Positions 45,423 to 53,956 of a stretch of DNA of 64,000 bases are shown in pieces. The notes under the pieces were generated by a model. That model was not told the DNA's origin, ran no database searches, and was given only the letters and a program-made list of their open reading frames with translations. This DNA comes from CAWCTB01 sp963798275 (GTDB taxonomy: Bacteria > Acidobacteriota > Terriglobia > Terriglobales > Acidobacteriaceae), in contig CAWCTB010000005.1 in NCBI GenBank assembly GCA_963798275.1, positions 1 to 64,000 on the forward strand, in the 5' to 3' direction. Both the position numbers and the translations under genes were made by a program. The stretch's first letter is position 1, and the number at the start of each line of letters is the position of its first letter.

Positions 45423-45944
45423 TTACCTGGATTGAAGTTGTGCCCGGGAGGCTTGTTGCAACCTTACCTTACGGCGCAGGTGTTCCTCAACCAGCTCAGG
45501 AACCAGGCCGGTCAGTGGTCCGCCGAAATACGCGATTTCACGCACGATGCGCGAACTCAGATACGAGTATTTCTCGGCGGGAAGCATGAAAATCGTCTCC
45601 ACCCGCGGGTCCATCTTGCGGTTCATCAGCGCCATCTGCAACTCGAACTCGTAGTCGCTCACCGCCCGAATTCCGCGCAGCACCACGTTGGCATTCTTGC
45701 ACGCGCAGTAGGAAACCAGCAGCCCTTCGAAGCTGTCGACGCTCACATTCTCCAAGTCTGCCGTCATCGCCTGCAGCATCTCGGTGCGCTCGGCCAGGTC
45801 AAACAGCGCTTCATCCTTGTCCGGATTGCGGGCGATGGCCACGATCAACTGGTCGAACAGCTTGCTGCCCCGGCGAATCAGGTCGAGGTGACCGTTCGTG
45901 ACCGGGTCGAACGAGCCGGGGTAAATGGCGACAATTTGCTTCAA
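45423..45944 (-). CDS. coaD: pantetheine-phosphate adenylyltransferase
   Basis: CoaD adenylates 4'-phosphopantetheine in the fourth step of coenzyme A synthesis. IVAIYPGSFDPVTNGHLDLI carries the T/HxGH motif; LIVAIARNPDK, EGLLVSYCACKNANVVLRG, RAVSDYEFELQMALMNRKM and YSYLSSRIVREIAYFGG are family blocks. A TTG start at 45944 with GAGG upstream gives 173 residues; the frame up to 46013 adds 23 residues of non-family sequence. It is flanked by folK and the aminotransferase in the leftward operon. Confidence 0.94.
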   Translation of the reverse strand: MKQIVAIYPGSFDPVTNGHLDLIRRGSKLFDQLIVAIARNPDKDEALFDLAERTEMLQAMTADLENVSVDSFEGLLVSYCACKNANVVLRGIRAVSDYEFELQMALMNRKMDPRVETIFMLPAEKYSYLSSRIVREIAYFGGPLTGLVPELVEEHLRRKVRLQQASRAQLQSR

Positions 45945-46044
45945 GACGCCTCGAAGGCAGGGATTTACGCTCGTTGATTTTATGCTGTGCAGCGCACGGG
46001 AGGCAATGCACACTGCAAAAACGGGCGGGCGGCCACCTCGCCCG

Positions 46045-46587
46045 TCAAGCCGAACCCTGAAAGCTGCCCCCCCTTGCTCCCGGCAGTGCCCGGTTCAGCT
46101 TCGCGGCAGCTTTTTCGACTTTTCCGGAATCGCGAGGAAGCTGCTTCAGCATCTCTCGGGCCGTCTTCTTCAGGATCGGATGTTTTGCGTCAGGGGCGAT
46201 CTCGGCCAGCGGCTCCAGTACGAAGCGGCGCTGGTGCATCGCCGGATGTGGAATGGTCAGCGGTGGTGTGTTGAGGTGGGCGTCGCCGAACAGCAGGATG
46301 TCGAGATCGATGTTGCGCGGGCCTTTCGGCTGCGTGCGCGTCCTGCCCATTTCACCTTCGATCGCCAGCACCTGCTTCAGGAACTCTTCGGCGCTGAGGT
46401 TCGTCTGTAACGCGACCACGCAATTGATGAACCATGGTTGCTCGGTGAACTCGACAGGCTCGGTTTCATAGAAGGATGAAACGTCGACGAGGTTCCCCAG
46501 GTTCAGGAGCTTGCCGATAGCGGTCCGCAGGTTGGCTCGCCGGTCCCCCACATTCGATCCCAGCGAGAGATACGCGATCTTCTTCAC
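46045..46587 (-). CDS. folK: 2-amino-4-hydroxy-6-hydroxymethyldihydropteridine pyrophosphokinase
   Basis: FolK transfers pyrophosphate from ATP to the pterin in folate synthesis. AYLSLGSNVGDRRANLRTAI is the start motif, VSSFYETEPV and FINCVVALQTNLSAEEFL follow, and TRTQPKGPRNIDLDILLFGD is the signature. 180 residues is typical, with a slightly extended basic tail. Its start lies about 50 bases past the lpxC stop, and it precedes coaD. The link to folate could support the ThyX reaction, but that is general metabolism. Confidence 0.94.
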   Translation of the reverse strand: MKKIAYLSLGSNVGDRRANLRTAIGKLLNLGNLVDVSSFYETEPVEFTEQPWFINCVVALQTNLSAEEFLKQVLAIEGEMGRTRTQPKGPRNIDLDILLFGDAHLNTPPLTIPHPAMHQRRFVLEPLAEIAPDAKHPILKKTAREMLKQLPRDSGKVEKAAAKLNRALPGARGGSFQGSA

Positions 46588-46635
46588 TTGGCTTATGGTA
46601 CGCCGGCAAACTCCGACTTGCCTTGGTGGTTCGCG

Positions 46636-47535
46636 TCAGTCGGCAATGGCGAGATATTCTTCCGGAAACTGCACTGCGCTGCTTTCGTCGAGGGTGATCT
46701 CTTCCCAGTAGCTGGGATCGCGCAGGATGCGCGAGACAATCGCGGTATGCATGGCGTGCCCGGCTCGATCGGCCTTTACGTAGCCGAGGATGCGCTTGCC
46801 GAAGAGCGCCAGGTCGCCGATGAGATCGAGCACTTTATGCCGTACGAATTCGTCGGAGAACCGCAGCGGGCCGTTATCCACGCCGTCGCCGGTCAGCACG
46901 ATGCAGTTTTCGCGCGACGCCCCGCGGATGAGTCCCATGTTGAGCATGGCCCGCTGCTGGTCGAGGAAGCCGAAGGTGCGCGCCGCAGCGATGTGTTTCA
47001 CGTAGCTGCCGTTCGACAGCTCGACCTCGAAGCGCTCGTTGCCAATCAGCGGATGCGGAAAGTTGATGGCATAGCTAACCCAGTATTTGTCAGAGGGATA
47101 CACCCCGATGAACTTGTCGCCTTCGCGCATTTCGTAAGGCCGCAGGATCTTCAGGTAAACCCGCTTACGCCGCTGCTGCCGCAACCCGGCTTGGGCAAGC
47201 ATCTCGACAAACGGACGGGCGCTGCCGTCGAGGATGGGCACTTCCAGGTTGTCCAGCTCGACCACCGCGTTGTCCACGCCGGTACCGATAAAAGCCGAAA
47301 GCAAATGTTCGGTCGTGGAAATCAGGACGCCCTGTTTCATTAAGCTAGTTGCGTAGCTGACCTTGGCCACGTTCCGGCTGCTGGCCTCAACTTCGAAGCC
47401 CTCCAGGTCAGTGCGGCGAAACACGATCCCCTTGCCCGCCGGGGCCGGCAGGATGCGAAGGTTGGCGCTCGCGCCGCTGTGCAGCCCGACTCCGCTGCAC
47501 TCGACGGGCTTGCGAATTGTGCGCTCGTAAATCAA
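46636..47535 (-). CDS. lpxC: UDP-3-O-acyl-N-acetylglucosamine deacetylase
   Basis: LpxC catalyses the committed step of lipid A synthesis and is a zinc deacetylase. RTIRKPVECSGVGLHSGASA, LISTTEHLLSAFIGTGVDNA (zinc histidine), VPILDGSARPFVEML, and DEFVRHKVLDLIGDLALFGK (zinc histidine and aspartate) with GHAMHTAIVSRIL at the end. 299 residues is normal. It is the first gene of the leftward cluster. A perfect 9-bp inverted repeat lies just upstream and may be an operator. Confidence 0.95.
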   Translation of the reverse strand: MIYERTIRKPVECSGVGLHSGASANLRILPAPAGKGIVFRRTDLEGFEVEASSRNVAKVSYATSLMKQGVLISTTEHLLSAFIGTGVDNAVVELDNLEVPILDGSARPFVEMLAQAGLRQQRRKRVYLKILRPYEMREGDKFIGVYPSDKYWVSYAINFPHPLIGNERFEVELSNGSYVKHIAAARTFGFLDQQRAMLNMGLIRGASRENCIVLTGDGVDNGPLRFSDEFVRHKVLDLIGDLALFGKRILGYVKADRAGHAMHTAIVSRILRDPSYWEEITLDESSAVQFPEEYLAIAD

Positions 47536-47556
47536 CCGGCGTTGTTATCTTGAAGT

Positions 47557-47591
47557 TCCACAATAGATTACAAGCACGGCCTTATTGTGGA
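47557..47591. promoter_or_regulatory. inverted repeat upstream of lpxC (putative operator)
   Basis: TCCACAATA at 47557-47565 and TATTGTGGA at 47583-47591 are exact reverse complements with a 17-base spacer, starting 21 bases before the lpxC start. Spacing of about 2.5 helical turns centre to centre suits a dimeric regulator. No protein can be named. Confidence 0.5.
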
Positions 47592-47749
47592 GTGTTGTAT
47601 TTCTGCCACAACCGGTGTCGGAATCGGTACGCTCCGGCAGCGCTCCTAAGCCGGAAGCGCATCAAGTACTTACTTGCCTGAGAGTTAGGGTCAGCCTGCG
47701 CGAGACAACAGGACGCTTGCCCAGACGAGTAACCCCGCCAAGAACTGCC

Positions 47750-48640
47750 CTATTTTTGAGGCGCTGGCTGGTTCGTTCCTGCCTTTTGCGGGTTATAGGT
47801 GATTCCGTTGGTCTCGAACAGAGTCGCGGGAAGGTTGTTGTTATACGTGACGCTGGTAAGGAACCGCTGGCTCCGCATCTCGCCGTTCTGCATCCGCACA
47901 GTACTGAACGGAGTACTAATCCCCTGAACGACGCGGTAATTGCTGAATATTTCCGCCTCTTCGTCCTTCTGCCGGTCCATCGGGTCACGCCAGGAGTATG
48001 TCTCCCGCACCGGAAGGTGGGAGTTTGGATCGACCGAGAGGGTGACGCTGTCGTTATCGGAACTTAAGATCGTAACCTCGTCGGCCAGGTTCTGCTCGAC
48101 AATTGCTGTTCCGCTATACAGGATCATAGTTCCCGGCGCCGGAAGCCACTGCCGGATGACCGTTTCGAGCGAGTGCGCGCGGCGGCGAAGATAGTCGACA
48201 AGCTGGCTCGGATCCTGCGTGGCCGTGCCTTTGTAAGTGATCTCGTAGCCTTTGTCGCCGATGTTCAGCTCAACCACATCCCTCTGCTTGGTTAACTCCA
48301 CACGATCTTTGTCGGGCCATTGCCAGAATCGCCAGAAAACCACGCCCATACCGCTGGGACGTCCCTGCCAGAACGCATAGCCACGGCCTTCGCTCGACAT
48401 GTCGCGGAGGTTTAGGTACGCCTCGCCGCCCAGAGCTTTGATCATGGCATCGAGGACCTGCTTGGCCTTTTGGACGCTTGGGTCCTTGGCTGCGGTTGCG
48501 GCGAACTGTGCTGTCGGCCACGTCGTGGCTGTGCCTGCTGGATCAGGCGTGGTTGCGGCTGTGGCCGGCGGCGGCGGCGCCTGCGCCTGTAGAACGCTTA
48601 CGCAGCAAAGGAGCAGGATGGGAAGAAGGAACTTGGGCAT
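47750..48640 (-). CDS. exported LolA-like hypothetical protein
   Basis: A 296-residue protein. The signal peptide (FLLPILLLCCVSVLQAQ) precedes a Pro/Ala/Thr-rich linker to about residue 55. The rest has features of the LolA-like outer-membrane lipoprotein-sorting pattern: QVLDAMIKALGGEAYLNLRD, GYAFWQGRP, WPDKDRVELTKQRDVVELNI, VTLSVDPNSHLPVRETYSWR and YRVVQGISTPFSTVRMQNGE. Such proteins are common in Acidobacteriota and mostly uncharacterised. It lies between lpxC and rnr in the same direction, but with gaps of about 200 and 80 bases. Confidence 0.65.
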   Translation of the reverse strand: MPKFLLPILLLCCVSVLQAQAPPPPATAATTPDPAGTATTWPTAQFAATAAKDPSVQKAKQVLDAMIKALGGEAYLNLRDMSSEGRGYAFWQGRPSGMGVVFWRFWQWPDKDRVELTKQRDVVELNIGDKGYEITYKGTATQDPSQLVDYLRRRAHSLETVIRQWLPAPGTMILYSGTAIVEQNLADEVTILSSDNDSVTLSVDPNSHLPVRETYSWRDPMDRQKDEEAEIFSNYRVVQGISTPFSTVRMQNGEMRSQRFLTSVTYNNNLPATLFETNGITYNPQKAGTNQPAPQK

Positions 48641-48724
48641 GCGACTATGAATGATTGTAAACGCGCTTCAGACGGGCGTGGCGCGGGCGCCCTCCGGGAA
48701 ACGAGAAAATCCGGGTCCTGGCGC

Positions 48725-51266
48725 TCAGGATTTCCTATGCTTCCGCTTTCCTCGCGCGGGCTGCGTCTCCTCAACTATCGCAAACTGGATGCGCCTCTGC
48801 ATGGCATCGATGCGGTCCACGATCACCCGAATCGAATCGCCCAGCGAGTACGTCTTGCGCGTCCTCTGGCCGATGATCTGCTTGGTGTTCTCATGGTAGA
48901 GGTAACGGTCGTCCGTCAACGAGGCAAGTGGAACCAGGCCTTCAATGAACAGTTCGGTCAACTCGACAAACATGCCGAACTTGGTGACGCTCACGATGAG
49001 GCCGTCGAATTCCTCGCCGACGCGGTCCTCCATGAACTTCACTTTCTTCCACTCCATTAACTCGCGTTCGGCCTCGTCGGCGCGGCGCTCCGCCTGGCTC
49101 GATTCCTCGGCGATGTCGCGCAATTGCTCCTCTGCAATAGGGCCGCCGAGCGGTTTGCGACGCGACTCTTCCCGCTGGCCGCGCTTCTTGCTCGCTGTAG
49201 CCGGCGCTTCGCGCTTCGACCACGGCGAAGGGCTCTCGCTGTGGGCCATCTCGCCTATGCCCGTCGGTACACCGTGGTCTTCCTGCTCCGCCGAATCGCG
49301 CAGGACCTCCTTCAGAATGCGGTGGACAATTAGGTCGGGATAGCGCCGGATCGGCGACGTGAAATGTGTGTATGCGGAAGCAGCCAGCGCGAAATGGCCC
49401 TCGTTCTCCTCCGAGTAGCGCGCCTGCTTCAGAGAGCGCAGCATGAGGTACGACAGGATGCGCTCTTCCGGCTTGCCCGCTATCTTCTGCGTCAGCTTCT
49501 GGTACATGCGCGGCGTGATGTGCACTTCTTCCGGCAGTTCGATGCTGCGGGCCTGGCGTCCGGTGCCGTAGCGCTCGCGCCGGTCGGACTTCATCTGCAT
49601 GCGTTTGATGGGAAGCGGGCCAACTCCCAGCGAGTAGCCGAATTTCGCTGCGATGGTCTCGAAGTCGTACACCCTCTTGGGATCGGGCTTTTCGTGGATG
49701 CGGTAGAGGGAGGCCACGCGCTTGTTCTCCAGGTATGTGGCAACGCATTCGTTGGCGGCCAGCATGAACTCTTCGATCAGACGATGCGCGATGTTCCTCT
49801 CGGAGCGAGTCACGCTCTTCATCAATCCGTTTTCGTCGAACTCAATCACCGGCTCCGGCAAATCGAAGTCAATCGAGCCGCGGCGGACGCGCTTGCGGTT
49901 TAGGATCAGCGCCAGATCGCGCATCAACTCGAAGCCCGGCACCAGCGGTTCGTAGTGCTTGCGCAGGGCGGCATCGCCTTCGAGGATCAGGTTCACATTG
50001 GTGTACGTCATGCGCTCCGCCGAGCGGATCACGCCCTCGTGCAGTTTGTAGCCCACGACTTCGCCCTGGTGGTCGATCTCCATGACGCACGACAGCACCA
50101 GCCGTTCCACTTGGGGCCGAAGGCTGCACAGGTCGGTCGAAAGCTCCATCGGGAGCATGGGAATGGCGCGGTCGGGAAAATAAACCGACGTTCCGCGCAG
50201 CCGCGCCTCCAGGTCGATGGGCGAGGTCTCACGGACGTAATGCGCGACGTCGGCGATGTGCACCTGCAGTTCGAAATTGCCATTGGGTAGATACTGCACA
50301 ATCACCGCATCGTCGAAGTCGCGGGCGGTTTCGCCGTCGATGGTGACAATCGGCAGCGAGCGGTAGTCATGCCGACGGCGCAACTGGCTGGAAGAGATCA
50401 CCGGCTCGTACTGTTGCGCTTCCTGCAGCACCTCGACGGGAAAGCGATGCGGCAGGTGGTGCTTGCGAATGACGATCTCGACATCGACGCCAAAATCGTC
50501 TTCGTAGCCCAGAATCTCCAGCACGCGCCCCCGCGGATTCTGCGTCGGGCTGGGCCAATCGGTAATTTCGACCTCGACTACCAGATCTTCCAGGTCGTCC
50601 CACTCCCGGCGACTGGCTTCGCCGCCATATACGCGGTCCAGGTCGTGCGCTTTCTTGCTGTGGCTCGCTTTGGCGTGCGCGCGCTTGGGGTGGTGCCCGG
50701 TTTCCGGCGCTTCTCTCGGTTCATCCTCCCCGCTGGGCCACTCCATGCCTATGCGGAATGATGATTTCCTGCGTCACTTTCTCGTCGATAGGCGTAACGA
50801 AGTTGTTGCGCGAGCCGTAGTGAAAGGTCCCAACCACGGTAGGATTTCCCCGGGTGAGCACGCGCAGGATGCGACCCTCGGCACGACCGTCATCCCGCTT
50901 ACGGCCCAACTCCACCAATACCTGGTCGCCGTGCATCGCCGTGCCGAGTGAGGCAGGGCCGATGTAGATGTCGCCTTCGATCGAGCTGCGCTGGCCGGAA
51001 TTGGGGATAACGAACCCGTAGCCGTCGCGATGCATGGTGAGCCGTCCGGCGATTAGGTTCTGCGCCTTTGCGGCATGGCTGGCGAGGGTGTAGCGGTCGC
51101 GGCCGGTTTCCACCAGGCGGCCGCTGCTGACCAGGCTTTGCAAGCGCGTCGCGAGCTGCTGCCGCTCACCGCCGCTCAATCCCATCTCCCGCAGCAGTTG
51201 CTTATATCCCGCCGACTTGTGCGGCTGGCGTTCGATCTGTTGCAGGATGGCCTGGTCGGTAAGCAT
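48725..51266 (-). CDS. rnr: ribonuclease R (frameshifted)
   Basis: Processive 3'-5' exoribonuclease that digests structured RNA. The start (LTDQAILQQIERQPHKSAGY) is an HTH-like segment, followed by two cold-shock domains (LTMHRDGYGFVIPNSGQ, RGRVLEILGYEDDFGVDVEI). The RNB catalytic domain has VTIDGETARDFDDAVIV with the metal aspartates and YTHFTSPIRRYPDLIVHRIL. The S1 domain is near the end (VGEEFDGLIVSVTKFGMFVE), with a basic tail. An extra base near 50752 breaks the frame. About 50 charged residues between RNB and S1 look like an insertion. Rebuilt length about 846. Confidence 0.92.
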
Positions 51267-51570
51267 GAGATGATGAATGTCAGCGTGCCGTGATCTGTTG
51301 CTCTCTGTGATTCCGGGTTGCTGATTGGCCCTGCAAAATGCGAGGCGCGAACGAGAATTTTCAGTAAGGTTATTCCCTGATACAAGAACTGGCTGTATGG
51401 TAGCAATAATTACATCGCAAAAAGTTGTGCATTCCGGTGCGCACTGCGCGGTGAGTGCAAAAGAACCCTGCCAAACCAGCATGTTCTGAAAAAGAGCTGT
51501 GAAGTTTCGGTTTGGCCCAATAAGTGCCTCTCCAAGCACAAACATTCCGGTAGAAAGGATTTAGTACCCC
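51267..51570. other. divergent intergenic region between rnr and bactofilin
   Basis: About 300 bases with no gene. It must hold promoters for both directions. GAAAGGATTT about 10 bases before the bactofilin ATG is its likely ribosome site. No clear -35/-10 pair could be chosen. Confidence 0.4.
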
Positions 51571-52104
51571 ATGATGTGGAAACCGACCAACCCGCCCTCG
51601 ACCACCCCAACGCCCCCGAGTCCCGAGCCGCAGCGTTATTCGCCCCCGGCGCAGGAGCCGCTCGCCGCGCCGCGACCCGCCGCCCCTCCCTTGAACACCT
51701 CAGAACAAGCGACGCTCGGCAAGTCGCTGGTAATCAAGGGTGAGGTGACTGGTTCGGAGTCGCTGTATATCGACGGCCGCGTCGAAGGCTCCATCAATCT
51801 GCCTGGCAACCGCGTTACCGTAGGACGCAACGGCGTTGTCTCGGCCAATATTTCGGCCCGCGAAATCGTGGTGCTCGGCAAAGTGCGCGGCAACATGACC
51901 GCCAGCGACCGCGTCGACATTCGCGGCGAAGGTTCGCTCACCGGCGACGTTGTCGCGCAGCGTATCAGCATTGAAGACGGCGCCTACTTCAAGGGTGGCA
52001 TCGACATTCGCAAGCCCGGCCAGAAGGTCAACGGCGAAGCGAAGGACGAGAAGCCCGCTCCGGCCGCTGAAACCGGCGGCACGGCGGCGGCAGCCCGCGC
52101 CTAG
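51571..52104 (+). CDS. bactofilin (polymer-forming cytoskeletal protein)
   Basis: Bactofilins polymerise without nucleotide into filaments that guide cell shape and peptidoglycan work. The protein has a Pro-rich disordered start (about 45 residues), a beta-helix core of DUF583 repeats (GKSLVIKGEVTGSESLYIDG, RVEGSINLPGNRVTVGRNGV, ISAREIVVLGKVRGNMTASD, GEGSLTGDVVAQRISIEDGA), and an Ala/Pro tail. Length 177. It is divergent from rnr with about 300 bases between and convergent with murJ. Confidence 0.93.
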   Translation: MMWKPTNPPSTTPTPPSPEPQRYSPPAQEPLAAPRPAAPPLNTSEQATLGKSLVIKGEVTGSESLYIDGRVEGSINLPGNRVTVGRNGVVSANISAREIVVLGKVRGNMTASDRVDIRGEGSLTGDVVAQRISIEDGAYFKGGIDIRKPGQKVNGEAKDEKPAPAAETGGTAAAARA

Positions 52105-52173
52105 GCAAAAACCTGGTTCTGAGTTTCGGGCGGTGCGTTTTCGCGCCGCCCACCTGCTTCTATTGCCGAAAGC

Positions 52174-53846
52174 TTACGGCTCCACTCCCCCAGTGGTTCG
52201 TTCCACCATCGGTTCCGGTGCCGTCAGGTTCGGCGTTGCCGGAGCTTTCTTCCGCCGCAACTCGCGCGGCAGGCTGGAACGGGTCATCCACAGCCCAAGC
52301 GCCGCGACCATGGCCCAGGCTGCTGCGATCGCGAGCAATGCGTACAAGTCCACGGTACGTTTGCCCGTAATCGGGATCATTCGCGCCACGGCGTAGCCGC
52401 CCAAACCCGCGAACCCTGCCGTGGCCAGCGCCTTCAACAACTCCATCCAGGGCATGTCCTGCGAGACGGACGAGTTGCCTGCGATTGAGCAGCCAGGCCA
52501 GCGCCAGCGTGTGCATCAGAGATCCCGACATCCGAGGCGATGGCCAGCCCGGTCACGTCGAAGTGGCGAAACAGTGCTGAGTACACCGGCAGGGAAGCCA
52601 GCACAATGACGGTGCTGGCAATCATGGGCGTCAGCGTGTTTCCTGCGGCATAGAACGCGCGGGCATAGAGCGCCTGCGCCGACCACAGCGCCAGTGACAA
52701 CGAGAACCACGCGAAGTAAATGGCCGTTGACATGGAGTCCTGGAAGGTGAAGTGTCCCCGCCGGTAGACCAGGTCGATCAGCGGCAGCGCCGCCGGAATC
52801 ATGAGCGATGCTGCCAGCAGCGACGCCGCCGAAATGCGATACACCGACTGGTTCACCGTCTCGCCAAACTCTTTGCGCTTGCCCTCTCCGAACAGTTTGG
52901 CGAAGAACGGCATCGACGCCTGGCCGGTGGCCTGCCCTAAAATCGAGATCGGCACGGCGAACAAACGTTTGGCGTAATTCAGGCGCGTGATGTCGCCTAC
53001 GCCTCCTGAGGCGAAGTAGCGCAGGATCCAATCGTCGGCGGTCACCAGCGAGACGCCCAGCATCAAGGGAATGGACAGCCATACCCACTCGCGGAACTCC
53101 GCATTGTGCCAGTCAAAGTTGAACTGGTAGCGCAGCCCATCCTGCGCCGCCCCAATTACGTTGATGAGAAATGGCCCGATGACAGAGCCGATCAGCGCTC
53201 CCCAGGCGAGCGACGAAATGCCGAACTGGCGCGCTCCGATCACCCCGCCGAGAATAATGAATACGCTGTAGAACAACGGACTGAAGGCCGGGTACAGAAA
53301 CATCCGCCGCGAGTACAGCACTGCCGAGACGATGCCGCCGGCATAAAAGAAGATCTGTCCCGGCAGCAGGATGCGCGTGAGGTGTACGCACAAATCCAGT
53401 TGCGCCGCCGTAAAGTGCGGGAAGATCAGCCGCTCGACCTGCGGCGTAAAGATCTCCAGCAGGATGGTCCCCAGGCACACCACGGTGGTCATGATCGTGA
53501 TGGTTGAGTTGAACGCATCCTGCGCTTCCTGGCCGCGTCCCTTCGAGGTGTGGCGGGTGTAGATGGAAATGAACGTGATCGAAGCCGTGCCGCCGGCCAG
53601 GATGTAGTTCAGCCAGTCGGGCACGGTAAATGCCGCGACGTAGGCGTCGGTTTGCAGCCCGGCGCCGAAGGCCCACGCGATGTAGGATTCGCGGATAAAG
53701 CCGATGATGCGCGAAAGCATCACGGCGGCCATCAGCAGCAGCGTGGCCGATAACGCGCTGTGCTGGTGCGACGGCCGCAGGTTGCGCAGCAGCCGCGATC
53801 CCAGGCTGAGTGGTGCTTCGCCGGAAGGTGAAGGGGACTCGGCCAT
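52174..53846 (-). CDS. murJ: lipid II flippase MurJ (frameshifted)
   Basis: MurJ flips lipid II across the inner membrane for peptidoglycan synthesis. The protein has about 14 hydrophobic helices. Signature parts are VMLSRIIGFIRESYIAWAFG, DAYVAAFTVPDWLNYILAGG, ITFISIYTRH, FSPLFYSVFIILGGVIGARQ and DVTGLAIASDVGS at the late helices. Two extra bases, near 52462 and 52524, move the last 120 residues through two other frames. Rebuilt length about 556. It lies between bactofilin and the COG4389 gene; both neighbours also concern the envelope. Confidence 0.9.
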
Positions 53847-53956
53847 CCAACTGCGATTCTATATGTTGCGGAAACCGGTTTCGCGCAACTCGAAAAACCA
53901 AAGCGGTTGCAACCCGGGTTCGGACCCGCGTGGGACGCGTAAGGAAGAACCACCGC

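Noticed and set aside
44259..45977. 572-codon open frame on the plus strand spanning the aminotransferase and coaD
   Set aside because: It runs opposite two well-supported genes, and its Arg/His/Gln-rich composition is not protein-like.
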